Below, in pieces: positions 33,384 to 45,781 of a stretch of DNA of 64,000 bases. This DNA comes from Mercurialis annua (Eukaryota; Streptophyta; Magnoliopsida; Malpighiales; Euphorbiaceae): assembly GCF_937616625.2 (NCBI RefSeq), contig NC_065577.1:25929501-25993500 (forward strand), written 5' to 3'. Under the pieces are notes generated by a model that was not told the DNA's origin, made no database searches, and saw only the letters and a list, made by a program, of their open reading frames with translations. The translations under genes were made by a program, and so were the position numbers. Position 1 is the stretch's first letter. Each line of letters opens with the position of its first letter.

Positions 33384-36023
33384 TGTCACGACCCAATTTC
33401 ATGGATCGCGATCGGCGCTAGGGTATGGGTATGGTCGTACCAAAACCCGTAGCAAGCCTCGCGCATAACATACATTTAATATAAACCTGCAAGAAAACCA
33501 TTGTTCAGGGGCAACCGAGACTTTAGCCTAAGTCTAGCAGTTCATATCTCAATCCTAATATAATCATTTGAAAACAATTCGTAACAACGAAACATGCCTC
33601 GTATATAATAATCCATATAACATGCCAAAGTTATAATAAAACAGTCGTACCAATACGACAATCCAAATTATAACAATCAAATACTACACTTATTCTACTG
33701 CGGTCTAAGAAGTAAAACAATTTAATAGTTTAATAACATAAAAAGACCATCGAGGAATCAAAGAACCGGAGATGACCAATGCTCTCAAAATCACAGTCCT
33801 AGAAAAATTGGGAAAACAACGAGGTCATATATACTGAGATGAGTTCATAATGCTATTTACATTTACTAAGATTAAAACCCTTAAAACAAATCCTTTTATA
33901 CTAATATAGTTGATTATGAAATGCAGTATTGAAATGAAATCCCAAAGTATAATCCCAAAGTATAATCCAAAGTAGATGGGAACAAATCCTCATGATTCCC
34001 AAAGTAGGCCAGACATTGGTCAGCCAATTCCAAAGTACTTACCGGTGCACACAGTCTCGATACTCACCTATCGAGTACCTCATTTCAATCCAGATCGATA
34101 ATCGCTTAAAAACAGTTCATAAACATTTGATATACTAAAATAACTTTTTGGTACTTAATAAAGCGGTAAATAACACTACAAACTCACTTCTTGCATATCG
34201 ACGTGAATCTTGGCAAACAGCTAACCCTGCGTAGACATCGCGGCACGAGCAGTCGACGGGTCTAAAACAATGTATAAGTTAAAATACGAACAACCCCTAA
34301 CTCTAAGAATACTAGACACCACATAGGACTAGCATCTCAACACAACCAAGGTACAACAAAAGTACGACCAAAGTATTCATACAAACCAATTAACAAGTTA
34401 GACAAGTTAAGCTTAGGTGAGTTCATATTCTTAAAACAAAACCAAAGTCCCTTTCATAACTTAAATACTTAATTTAAAATCAAAAAAATTCCCAAAGTAG
34501 TGTGTTAGCTTTAACTGCAGTATGACTCAACACAACATGTCGGGCGACTTAAGTCTAACCCGACCCAACCATAAACCAAAGTGAAAAACCAAAGTAAATC
34601 CAATCCTTAAATAAAACCAAGTTATTGAAATAAGAACTCATTCCCTAACTTAATAATGCTAAATATAATATAAGCCAATTAGCTTGCCAACACTTGGCAA
34701 GTAACACCCAAAGTACATACACTTAAATATAACACTTAAATGGAATCAAATAGATTCAACAGCTTCTAAGTTCATCTTGAACCTAAAGTAACTTAGCAAA
34801 ACATTACACACAATATAACACCTTTCATGCCTTTAATCAATTGTTAATCCATAACCTAAGATGAAGCTAACATTTATTACAAGTTCAAACTATTATTTTA
34901 GAACACTTTTCCAGCCCTTAATAACTTGGTTAAAACCACCCTAAGTGAGCCACATAACTTGGCTAATAAACAACCCAAGCCATCAGATAGATTACCAAAC
35001 AATTTATCACCCAAAGTACTTGTCTTAGCTCTTTAAAAACCATTCTTTGAAAACATTTCCAGGCACTCCAAGTAATTCAAAAACACCAAATTGAACTTGT
35101 TAAAACCACAATTGTTATATCAATTTAATATAGCCAAATCCTCTAACATACCCAAGGTACAATTGGCATCTAAACAATCTAAGATCAAGTTTTATGAAAA
35201 AATTCAGATTTTATTAAAGTCTAAACAGAGTTTTCTATCCAAAAACATCAACCGATTGATATACCTAAACACTTATACAATTATCTCAATTCACCCTGTG
35301 TATAAGTGCAATCATAAGCCATTAATAATTCCAAAAAAAAAGGTTCCAAAATATACAAATCATAGAAAAACATAAAATAGATCCCATGGCATCCAAAGTA
35401 CGAAGCTTCCACAACAATCATCGAATATTCAAAGAAAACACGAGAGAAAGGATTACATAAATCTTAAATGGACTATGAACAATCAAGTAGAGAAAACCCA
35501 GAAAATATAATGTCCAAATCAGCCTACAAACAATTGATAACCAAGATAATGATTACTAAACCCTAGGAATGATAACAACCATGATTGAACCTTAGGGTGA
35601 GGATTAAAATACTTACAATTGATTGAAATCGGCTTAGGAATGATGGGGAATGACTAAGAGTAGTGCTACTGCCGTTTTAGGGTTTTTAGAATGTGTAAAA
35701 TCTGATTAGGTCGACATTAGGGTGTTTAAATAGAAAAAACGGCAAACTGAACTGTCACGCGTAGCGCCTGCTACGTAATTGCCGCGCCCACGACACATGA
35801 AGATCGCGCCCGCGTAAAGCTACTAGAATTGAAAAATAATTAATTTTTGAAAATGAGCTCGGAACCATTCTGAACCCAGAGGCCACACCCAAGACACTTC
35901 AAAACACAAATAAATAAGTTTAAAACCTTCGAAACATTATTTTAAGTGGTCGAACCACTCAAATGAACCACAAAGTGTACGATAGACTTAACCGAACTAG
36001 TCGGACAAATACGGGCTGTTACA
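33384..36023 (-). mobile_element. Y-family solo LTR with TSD GTAAT
   Basis: 2640 bp, left end TGTCACGACCCAATTTC and right end GGGCTGTTACA. It is flanked by GTAAT at 33379-33383 and 36024-36028, with no PBS or PPT. The target was bases 2-6 of another Y LTR in the opposite orientation. It contains CAGTCGACGGGTCTA at 34251, TGTCGGGCGACTTAAGTCTA at about 34532 and CTATTTAAA (TATA-like) at 35733-35725. The open frame at 35091-35375 has no domain. Confidence 0.9.
35752..35822 (-). repeat. Copy-specific GC-rich island upstream of TATA
   Basis: CACGCGTAGCGCCTGCTACG, CCGCGCCCACG and TCGCGCCCGCG lie in an otherwise AT-rich U3, 19 nt from CTATTTAAA. Confidence 0.5.
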
Positions 36024-36174
36024 GTAATACCCCGTGTTTTCCGGTCAGTTCCGATGAAATTTCCGATGTCGTTTCGCATGTTTGGTTTGTGTTTTGATTC
36101 TTCATAGTGTTGTTTGGGCTTTGTTTCGTGTGTTTCGGGCCAAGGGGATCAACTTTGGGCCTCAAATACAAGTC

Positions 36175-36262
36175 GGTGTGCATCAGAGGAAGTATTGGCG
36201 TGCTAGGAAGAAGAACCTAGTTTCGCGGCGCGACACGACACTAGTCTATAGTAGACTATCGA
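36175..36262 (+). repeat. Copy-specific short-repeat island upstream of TATA
   Basis: Inverted repeats CTAGGAAGAAGAACCTAG and TAGTCTATAGTAGACTA, and GCGGCGCGACACGACAC, end 11 nt before TATAAATA. Confidence 0.55.
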
Positions 36263-36272
36263 ATTGGGGGCC

Positions 36273-36280
36273 TATAAATA
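36273..36280 (+). promoter_or_regulatory. Y LTR TATA box
   Basis: CCTATAAATAGACC about 250 nt into the LTR, followed by a CATCTAAACCCTAAAA leader typical of plant LTR transcripts. Confidence 0.6.
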
Positions 36281-37007
36281 GACCCCCTAACTCGATCACT
36301 CTGCATCTAAACCCTAAAAACGAGTTTTTTCTCTAGAATATATCATTCCTTCATTTTATATCATTCAAGTTTGATTTCATTACATTGGAATGTGATTTGA
36401 CATCCTAATCATAAGATCTATGCATGTTCTACGATTGTGTTCTTCGTTGGAGTTTTGTGAATCATTTGATTTCGGTCCAGCCACTTATCCTAGGGTTTCA
36501 TACCATTATTATCTTATTGTTCATTATCTCTAGGTATGTTTTACTAAGCCTTTTGCCATGTTGATTTGTTGTTCATCGTTTTGCCTAGAATTGCATGTTT
36601 TAGGGGTTTTAATGATCGAATCGTTACGATTGATATGCCATGCTTATGCCACTGATCCTATATGTTTAAAATGTTGGTTTGATCATATATAATTTGATGT
36701 TGAGTGTTTTGATAATCGTTTGGCATGAATCTTTAAAGTTAGAGTTTTGTTGGCTTACGTGCGTTTTTAATGAAATTGGTGTATTAGACCTAGGGAATTG
36801 AAATTCCATGTTTAGGTTATTGATATGTATGATAGGTTGGATGCTTTTGGTGTTTTTAATCTGATCTAAATATTTGTATCATTCCTTTGGCATGCTCTCG
36901 ATGGGTTTTATTGATATTTCGGCAAATGTTGATTTTTACGGATTTGAAGGGTTATATTCAATTAAAAGTTTTGAAATGGAATACCTACTATCCTACAATT
37001 ATTTAAA

Positions 37008-37376
37008 GGGTTAATTTCTAAAAAATCATGAACTTTACACGAAGTTTCATTTTAATCATGACCTTTAAAAGTTGTCATTTAAAGGCACGAACTTTCATTT
37101 TGTTTCAAATCTATCATTTCAGTGTATTTTTGTTGACTAAATTCTTCAATAAATCATTAATAAAAGACCCAAATTATAAATCGACATTAAATCTTATTAT
37201 CTTTTAGTTATAGTATATAGGATTAGAAATTTTTAGTTCGATAAAATACATCGGATTTTACTTTGGCGATAGATTTGAAACAAAATAAAAGTTCGTGCCT
37301 TTAAATGACAACTTTTAAAGTTCATGATTAAAATGAAACTTCGTGTAAAGTTCGTGATTTTTTAAAAAATTAACCC
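37008..37376. mobile_element. Long-TIR MITE (MULE type), 9-bp TSD
   Basis: 369 bp with terminal inverted repeats of about 110 nt, starting GGGTTAATTTCTAAAAAATC and ending in the complement. The flanks TTATTTAAA (36999-37007) and TTATTTAAA (37377-37385) form a 9-bp TSD, as expected for Mutator-like elements. It has no ORF. It lies inside the plus-orientation Y LTR. Confidence 0.9.
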
Positions 37377-38629
37377 TTATTTAAATGATGTTAATATGGT
37401 TTTGAATCAGAGGTTACATGTTTTGGATTAATAGATGCATGTTTTGACTTGTTTGGCATGCTTAGGCAATTTTTAGCGAAATTGCGAGTTGAATTGTTAA
37501 GTGTTGTTGGAATTATCATAGATCTGAGTTGGATTGATATTTTGGATTTATGTATGATAATAGCTGATCTAAATAATTTTGAAAGTGTTGGCTCGCTTAT
37601 GTCTACCTTGGATGGTTTTGCCAAATCGTGGCTAAGTGTTAAGTGGATTGCTGTTTTACTAAGCTATATTAAGTTCTATTGTTCTAAATGATTTTGATTT
37701 TACGTTAAACGCTTTCCAAACTTTTGAAACTTTGGTTTACAATTTGGTATATGTTTGGGTTGAGTTAGACTTGGGTCGCCCGACATGTGAGGTTAAACTT
37801 GCAGCTGTGGTAACTCGGCCAACTCACCACTTTAAGATTTTCACTTGGTTTAAAGAATTAAACTAAGTTATTTATCTTTTTTAAATTATTATTTCAAAGG
37901 AAACTCAATTAAGCTTAGCTTGTTTGTTGATTTGAGTATGTATGGATGTTTTTGTTGTGGCATGTACTTTGGCTTATACCTTAGTGTATGGTGGTGATAC
38001 TAGTTCTATGTGGTGTCTAGTATTCTTAGAGTTAAGGGTTGTATGGATTTTACCTTGTGCCTTGTTTTTAGACCCGTTGTCTGCTCGTGCTTCAGAGTCA
38101 GCGCAAGTTAGTTTGCTTGCCAAGAGTTTCACCTGGTTTCGCAAGCAGTGAGTTTGTAGTGTTATTTACCCGTTATTTTCCCATTTTTCCAATATTATGA
38201 TTTTAGAGCTTTTGGTTGATCTCCGACTTCTTTCATTCTTCGAAGGTTCTTTTGATTTGTTTAAGCTAGTGAAAACTGTTTTATACTCTTAGACCACAGT
38301 AGAACTAGTTTATCTTTCATGGCTTATTTATACTTTGATTTTTCGGATTGGTACGATTGTGTACTTATGTTATTGGTATGTTATACCTTGAATTCGATTA
38401 TTTTTATATATAAGGTATGTTGTTGGAGTCTCGGGTTTGAGCCGAGCATATAATTATATAATTGTTTATCTAAACTACCAGCTTAGATTGGAGTCTCGGT
38501 TGCCACAAAGCATTTGTTTTATGTAGTTTATTTGTGTTCTTTGGTTATCTGCGGGGCTAGCTACGAGTTTCGGTACAACCATACCCAGACCCTAGTGCCG
38601 GTCACAATCTCTGAAATTGGGCCGTGATA

Positions 38630-39007
38630 ATAATAAACTTATTACGATCTCATTCTATAATACAATAACTCTTTTTCTGAGCTACTTGGTCCTAACTACC
38701 GATAACGAGACACGTAGCACTTAAAAACACACGGGATATTACAGAACGATCGTCCAAACAGTCAAAGCTCTCGAAACTTTGTTTTTCTTCTCTAAAATGA
38801 AGGGTTAAACATATAGAACAATTCCAAACATCAAGGGACACTCACCCCACACTAAGCCAAACATAACACCCAACAAAGATCACACAACAAATTGGATTCG
38901 CCATACAACAAGCGATACATGCCAACGACACAACACGAAACGCACACAAACAACTTGAAACCATACAATCATTGAATACTCCTACGAAATTTATGCGATA
39001 CACATAT
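38630..39007 (-). repeat. Y-type LTR remnant and unassigned sequence
   Basis: ACGGGATATTACA at 38743 looks like the right terminus of a minus-orientation Y LTR of which only about 110 bp remain. 38744-39007 is non-coding. With 48199-48258, which ends ACGGGGTACTATA, it may form the target into which the next solo LTR inserted. Confidence 0.35.
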
Positions 39008-39295
39008 TGTAATACCCGGAATTTTTGTTAAAAGTATATATTAGATTATTTATATTATTTTATCCAATGAAAGTTATAAATATGCGGATTTCCAGAAATT
39101 GGACGGAAAATAGAATTTTGACGAGGATTAGGAATTTAATAAAGTTGAATGATGTTATTGGTTTAAATTAATAAAAAAAATTAAAATCTATCTCATATTT
39201 GGATATTAAGACAAGGATTTCGGGACTAAATTAGAAATTTGGAGAAAATTTATATTAAATAAAAATTAAGTACTCTAAGCTGCACATTTTAAATA

Positions 39296-39614
39296 GGCTT
39301 TATTGCTCCAAAAATCACCAACTTTCGCGTGTTTTTGGTATTTGACATGAACTTTTAATTTTGGCATATAAATACACGAACTATTAATTTTTTTGCATAT
39401 ATAACACGAGTACCGTTTTTGACATAAGATGACACCGATTATGTCCTAAAACGGCAACATTTTATACCTACAACGGCACCGTTTTTCACCTAAAATGGAA
39501 ACTTGGTCATATATGCAAAAAATTGATAGTTCGTGTATTTATATGCCAAAATTCAAAGTTCGTGTCAAATACCAAAAACACGCGAAAGTTGGTGATTTTT
39601 TGTGCATTTAAACC
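39296..39614. mobile_element. Long-TIR MITE (MULE type), 9-bp TSD
   Basis: 319 bp. The left arm AAAAATCACCAACTTTCGCG is mirrored at the right end, with inverted arms of more than 100 nt. TSD TTTTAAATA is at 39287-39295 and 39615-39623. The centre carries AACGGCA-type repeats. TIR tips begin GGCTTTATTGC / GGTTTAAATGC. Confidence 0.85.
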
Positions 39615-40012
39615 TTTTAAATAATATCTGTATTTTTGCGTTATTTGGATTATTTTAAGAGAATCCATAAATATTTGGAATATTATTTTAAAATACGGAT
39701 TTAAAGACGATAAATAAATTATACGGTTAAATAATAAGTTTTAAAGACAAGGCTATAATTAATATTTTGGATTATTAAAAGGATTCCGTATAATTTAAAG
39801 TCGTTGGTAAATTGGATATAAACTCGGTACGAAGACGACATGGTTAATCGATGGATTATTAATTATGGATTTTAATATAAAAATAATTAAAGAAGAGTCA
39901 AGTGGGTTGGATTGGAGAGTTAAGTGGATGAGCCCATTAAATTTAAAAACCCAACTCATTTTCGTTTAGCTAGAAGAAAATATATCTAGAGAATTCCATT
40001 CTCATTCTCATC

Positions 40013-42626
40013 TGTTGGCGTAGCGGGAGACGCGGGTCCGGATCGTATATTTCAATTCAAAATCGAAATTCCAACAATCCGGATCCTAAAGTTAATCATA
40101 TCAACAACAAATGGATCGTCGTATCATTTAGTAATTAAAGCACGCATCTAGGAATCGTAAGAAGAATACCTATGTCGATTCTCCAACGATTCTTGTAGTC
40201 CCGAAAGTACGGCGACCTCAAGCTCATCCACACGAGTATGCGTCCGATTAAATCCTCGCCTTGAAGTAATCCTACAAGAGTTCCTCTTGCCGAGCAGCCC
40301 TAAGCTCAAACTCTCGCCGCGATCACGACCTTGCTCGGATGTATGAAAAACATCGCCAAGTTTTTCCCGTGATTGATGACTACTTGAACTCCTTCAAGTG
40401 CTTTCTCTCTCTACAACTTTGTAGTGAGATGTGTGTTGTGTGGTGTAATGAAATGAGCAAGGACAAGCTCTATTTATAGGCTAGAGCATGTCTTAAGAAT
40501 GCAACACCTTGCATGCTACGTGTCACACACCAAGCAAAGGTGTTGCCACCGCATGACACCTTGCATGCTAGGTGTCATATCACATAGGTGACATCATATA
40601 GGTGATGTCATCATATGACATCACATATAAGCTTATTTCCTTATCTCATTGCATCACCATGACATCATCATTCCATTAAGTTCTTTAAGTATCATTAATT
40701 ATACTAATTAATTACTTAACTCTTCTAATCATAAAACTTGGTTAAAATATGATTAGGTTCCTACTAATTTACAACTCTTATAAATTAGTCCCTAATTAAC
40801 TTGGACATAGTACTATTAGATTCTTACTAATTTATCACTCTTACAAATTAGTCCCTAATTTGTACTTGTTTTCATCTTAGATTAATTTCCGAGATATGCT
40901 AGTATCTATATAAAATCAATCTTTTGTAAACTCAATCGATTGGACACTCTATTGTGTGTGACTAACTAGGTTCACATCTATATGGCAACGAGAGTGATAA
41001 GAAACGCCTTTCTTATATTAAATAATTATATCTCATTTAATTATTAATTCTCATAGATCGAGAGTGACGTCTAGCAACATATCACGACCCCCAAATAGAG
41101 ATGAATGTTTCGATGCATTCTTTATGAACTAATGTTCATAATTACCGTACACTCAAAATTCCCTTCATCTAAGATTCCAATCCCGACTAGTGTCATGGTT
41201 AAGTCAAACATTATTTGTCTTGATTATACGACCTCATCTCTCAGTTCTAATTCTTGATAAATATGACTTCCACTAGAAACAACTTTCTATGTAAGTCATA
41301 TACAGTCGACCCTCCAATAGTTAGTATTCTATAAATTAATAATTCTAATAATTAATAGAAAATTGAGAAAACCAACTTCGTTCCACGTCGGATAATTAAT
41401 AATTCTATTATTTAATAATTAATAAAATTTAAAATATATTCTACATGAATATTAATTATTAGAGAGATTTTTTAAAAGAAATATATAACAATTGATGATT
41501 TATTTGAGGCAATACTAATCTTAATTCATAAAGTGGAAGTTAAAATACTATCAAATTATGACTTTCTTATTCTTTTGAGAAATTTTAAAAGAAGTTATTA
41601 GATAAACAAATTAAAGTAAGTAAAGTATCATTAGTATACAAAATATTAAAAATTAATTTATTTTATGAATACAACTTCTTAATAATTATTTTTTTAGTTT
41701 GATATCAATTGATATTTCTTAAATTGAATGTAAAATTATTTCCTCTAAATTTAGTGATTGTAAAGTGTATTTAGTTAGTTTTTTTATAATATAATATTAA
41801 TATTAGGTCTATTAATATAGATGCTTTAAAATATCTTTTATAATTTTTTTTATATAAATTCAATAAATTAATAATTTTAATAATTAATAAATTTTTGATC
41901 CACTATGTGTATTAATTATCAGAGGGTCGACTGTACACCTGCGCAGGTTTTATCATCCATCAAGAACAATTCGAGATAGCATAGAATCTTGTCTCTGTTT
42001 ATCCAGAGTGATGAATCCTTTCTAGGTTAAACCCCTATCTCCATATACAACTAATTAGAGCCAACACATCCCGCGGCCCTAGCTCATGAAAGATCTAGGG
42101 TTAAGGAGTATCAAACTCTAATCACCTATATACAAGATAGTGTCACCGCAAGTCAAAGGACATATATACAATTATGAACTAGATGACATTTAATTGACTT
42201 TAATGAATTACCATGTATAAGTCATCTAGCGTCACTTGTTCGACTCACTCAACACCTTGAGTGTCCACATGTTTATTCTGATCCCCATCAAGTAGTATGA
42301 GACTCACTACTTCCTATTATTAGTAACTCTTTACTAATCAGGAGAATAAACAGAGGTGACAATCTTTCCGGGATAATGTGATGCCCTTATTCGTAGGACC
42401 CCATCGATCGTGAACGTATCTAGATCACTTGTATAATAGAATCTGTCACTCATATTCTTAACACTTTAAGAATAGATTCTATCACAATGTGATAAGGACA
42501 ATACGTAATAAATGAACACTTAGTTGATGAGACACTTAGTTCAAATAAAACATATATATCTTTGCCATTGGGATTAGTTCTACAAATATACACGATTAGA
42601 TGGCCCTAGGGCACATACTACTAACA
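40013..42626 (-). mobile_element. Copia-type solo LTR with TSD TCATC
   Basis: The minus strand runs from TGTTAGTAGTATGTGCCCTA at 42626 to CGCTACGCCAACA at 40013, 2614 bp. The start resembles the copia LTR at 16715 (TGTTAGTGATATGCACTAGG). TSD TCATC is at 40008-40012 and 42627-42631. No PBS or PPT. A TATAAATAG box on the minus strand near 40478 agrees with the orientation. It contains an Emigrant-like MITE. Confidence 0.85.
41303..41933. mobile_element. Emigrant/pogo-like MITE with TA TSD
   Basis: 631 bp, with tips CAGTCGACCCTCCAATAGTT and GAGGGTCGACTG flanked by TA on both sides (41301-41302, 41934-41935). The interior is AT-rich with TAAATTAATAATT motifs. Emigrant MITEs have a similar CAGTnnAACCTC...AAATTAATA tip and TA target (family knowledge). 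No transposase frame. Confidence 0.8.
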
Positions 42627-43103
42627 TCATCATCATCAAAACCTTTCTTCTTCACTATTGCATGTTCATGGAGGATGGATTTTTTCATTTTTAAGCTCAA
42701 ATTTGCAAAGGTTTCTTTCAATTAAGTGACACCCTTCATCTACCACTAACGTGGATGCAAAAATTGAGGTGAGAAATTAAATCTCAAGAGCTGAAAATTG
42801 ATTTGATATATTACGGTTTATGGTTCTAAAATTGGGTTTTTATATTGCATGTAATTAAATTAGTTTTAGATGCTTATTCTCTAAGTTTAAGGTCCATTAA
42901 ACCAGGAATTGATGTTGAGATTATAATGGTTGCAAGCTATTTGAGAAAGATAAGTTTTAAATCAATTTTCTTAAGAAAACGTTGTGAACAAAAATTGGAA
43001 ATTCATGGAGTTTTGAAGGATTGCGAGCTGTGAGTGAGTCGAGGTCATTTGGATTCAAGGTGTAGTGGCCGAAAGAGACCGGTCAGGCCACGGAGGGCAT
43101 GAC

Positions 43104-43225
43104 CCGTCTGCTCAATTGAGGAGACCCGAGTCTGCTCGACAGAGCAGACGTGGTCTGCTCGACAGAGCATACCTGTAGACCTGCTGGTCTACATTGATGG
43201 GCAGACCAGCGAGTCCCCCTAGACG
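43104..43225 (+). repeat. Copy-specific palindromic island upstream of TATA
   Basis: GTCTGCTCGACAGAGCAGAC occurs as a palindrome, followed by the degenerate GTCTGCTCGACAGAGCATAC and GTAGACCTGCTGGTCTAC. It ends 46 nt before TTTAAATAA (43271-43279). Confidence 0.75.
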
Positions 43226-45677
43226 CTCGCGTCGCCCAAAAAATTTGACGGTTTGGGTTGTTAACGGAATTTTAAATAAATTGATTAAAATACAAAGTTA
43301 AAACTGAAAATGGATTTAAAGAAAATGGTTTTTTAGTTAGAAGTTAATATGGATTAAGGCACAATTGAATTCAAGCTTAAATGCTTAAATGTGAGATTTA
43401 AAATTGTCACGACCCAATTTCCTGGATTGCGACCGGCGCTAGGGTATTAGTATGGTTGTACCGAAACCCGTAGCTAGCCTTGCGGATAACCATTCAAATA
43501 ATAAATCTGTAAGAAAACCACTGCTCGGGGGCAACCGAGACTCCAACCTAAATCTAACAGTTTATATAACAGTTATATAATAAAATGCTCGACACTAATC
43601 CGAGACTCCAACAACATGACTTATATATAAAAGATTTGAATCCAAAGTAATACATGTCAACATAAGCTTAAACAACAGTCAGACCGTTCTGATATCAATA
43701 GTCTAAAATAATAAAGACATAACTATCACTACTGCGGTCTAAGAGTTTTAAAAGGATGACTATCTTTATTTAAAACCAAAAGTAGATCTCCATAGAATAA
43801 TGAAAGCTGGAGATCAATCAGACGCGCTCAAAATCATAAACCTCGAAAAATTGGGAAAACAACGGGGTCAGATATACTGAGATGAGTTCATACAACTATT
43901 TATATTTATTAAGTGAAAACCTGTAAAACCTCAAAGCACTTCTTTTACTAATATAATAAACATTATGAAAATACTACATTGAAATGATCCCGGCGTAAGT
44001 GCGACGTATCACACTGAATAGAGTGGACGGGAACAAATCCTCGTCAATTCCCAGCGTAAGCAAGACATTGGTCTGCCGATCCCAGAGTACTTTCCGGTGC
44101 ACATAGTCTCGATACAAGCTTATCGAGTAGCTCGTTCCAATCCAGATCCATAATGGCTTAAAACAGTTCACAAACATTTATATATATGAAAATACATAAT
44201 TTACTTAATAAAGCGGTAATAGCGATATAAACTCACTGCTTGCTAATCCACGTGATAACCTGGCAAGCAACCTAAACGTGCTCTGACTCCGAAGCACAAA
44301 CAGTCGACGGGTCTAGAAACAAAGCTTAAGTTAGAAACAATTCATCCCCTAACTCTAAGAATACTAGACACCACACAGGACTAGTATCTCAACCACAAGC
44401 CAAAGTACAAGCCCAATCATAACATCCATGCATAAACATTCCATATTCAAAGTAATACCAGATTCAAACAACTATGTTAAGCATAATTGAGTTCCCGTTG
44501 AAAATATAATCCGGAGTACTTATATAACTTAGTTTAAAACTTTAAAACCAAGTGAAAATTCCAGAGTAGTGAATTAGCTTTCAAGCTTAATCTCACATGT
44601 CGAGCGACCCAAGTCTAACCCGACTCAAAGATATGCCAGAGTAAAACTAAAGTATAATCTGAAACCTTTAAATCAAAACAACGTTCATTTGAAAACCATG
44701 GAAGTCAATCATAGATTAATAACCAAATAAACCATTTATACAACATGTTTAAACCTTTTGCCAACACTTGAAAAAATCACCCAGAGTAGACACATAGGTG
44801 CCAATGCATATCGAATGATCCAGAAGAGGTCTGAATACACATATGAGTCATTTAATTCAGATATGAAATAGAGAAACCAATTCAACCATTTACATGGCAC
44901 AACATCGCCATCTCATGTAAAATTAACACGAAACAAAACCAACGATCTTCAAACATTGCCAACATGTTACAAACATCCAAAAACATCCTTAAATCGCTTA
45001 TGGGCAACAACTAGGGTCTAAGAACAACAATCAAATCAACCAAACTATAAACGTGCATTATAAGTCAATTAATCAACCTTAGATCCACCAAACATGCCAA
45101 ACGATAAGGATTTATTCAATCAAACTATGTCAGCCCTAAACGTGTATTTCTAGCCATAAATCATCACACCAAAACAGTGAATAAAACATGCCAAGATCAT
45201 ACCAAGAATCTAGCACAAAACCTAGCAATTGATTTCATGAAACCTATGTAAGAAATCAATACAAGCATGCTAATGTAATCATAACAACTTATAATTTCAT
45301 ATCCAACAACCAAGGTAAAACAGTAGGTAAATTAATATACAACACAACCATGAATGTAGAACATGATAAACACGATATGGCGCAAGAATGGTACATACCC
45401 GATATGAAACAACGAATCGAAGCGAAGAACAAAAGAGATCAGATTAGAGATGATATTCAAATACCCAAGTCGTTGGAAATCAAAGATTATCAAGTAAGGA
45501 TTCGATATGAATAAAGGAACTATATTTACATAAAGGAAAAACGTAAGAATCGCTTACCAAAGTCCAAAATTGAGAGGGAATGGTGAAATAAAGATCAATC
45601 TCAGAGAGTGAAGGTGTTTTAGGTTGGCTAGGGTTAATAGGAATGAAATAGAAGTGTTTTAGGTCCGAAAAGGGGTC

Positions 45678-45686
45678 TATTTATAG
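45678..45686 (-). promoter_or_regulatory. Y LTR TATA box
   Basis: The minus strand reads GGCCTATAAATAGACCCC, closely matching the promoter of the plus-orientation copy at 36273. Confidence 0.6.
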
Positions 45687-45687
45687 G

Positions 45688-45781
45688 CCATCGCGCCTGC
45701 CATCGCGCCTTCTCAAAAGGCACAAAAAGCCTGGGGCGCGTTGCGAGGCGCGATGGCCCTAACGCGCCCTCCAACGCGCCT
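45688..45781 (-). repeat. Copy-specific GCGCC-rich island upstream of TATA
   Basis: CCATCGCGCCT recurs at 45688 and 45700, with GGCGCGTTGCGAGGCGCGAT and AACGCGCCCTCCAACGCGCC. It lies 2 nt from the minus-strand TATA box. Confidence 0.7.

Larger units (their letters stand above)
33378..38629 (+). repeat. Y-type 3' LTR (plus), split by a solo LTR six bases in
   Basis: TGTAAT at 33378-33383 continues as ACCCCGTGTTTTCC at 36029 once the solo LTR and one TSD copy are removed. It ends GGGCCGTGATA at 38629. Net length is about 2.6 kb, including a 369-bp MITE at 37008. It contains a U3 short-repeat island (36175-36262), TATAAATA at 36273-36280, then AAACCCTAAAAACG. A block near 37751 (GGGTTGAGTTAGACTTGGGT) and TAGACCCGTTGTCTGCTCG near 38069 are family anchors. 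No PBS follows its end. Confidence 0.8.

Noticed and set aside
35091..35375. 94-codon plus-strand frame in the 33384-36023 solo LTR
   Set aside because: Lys/Ile/Asn-rich chance frame inside an LTR. The other Y LTRs have no equivalent that I can see.
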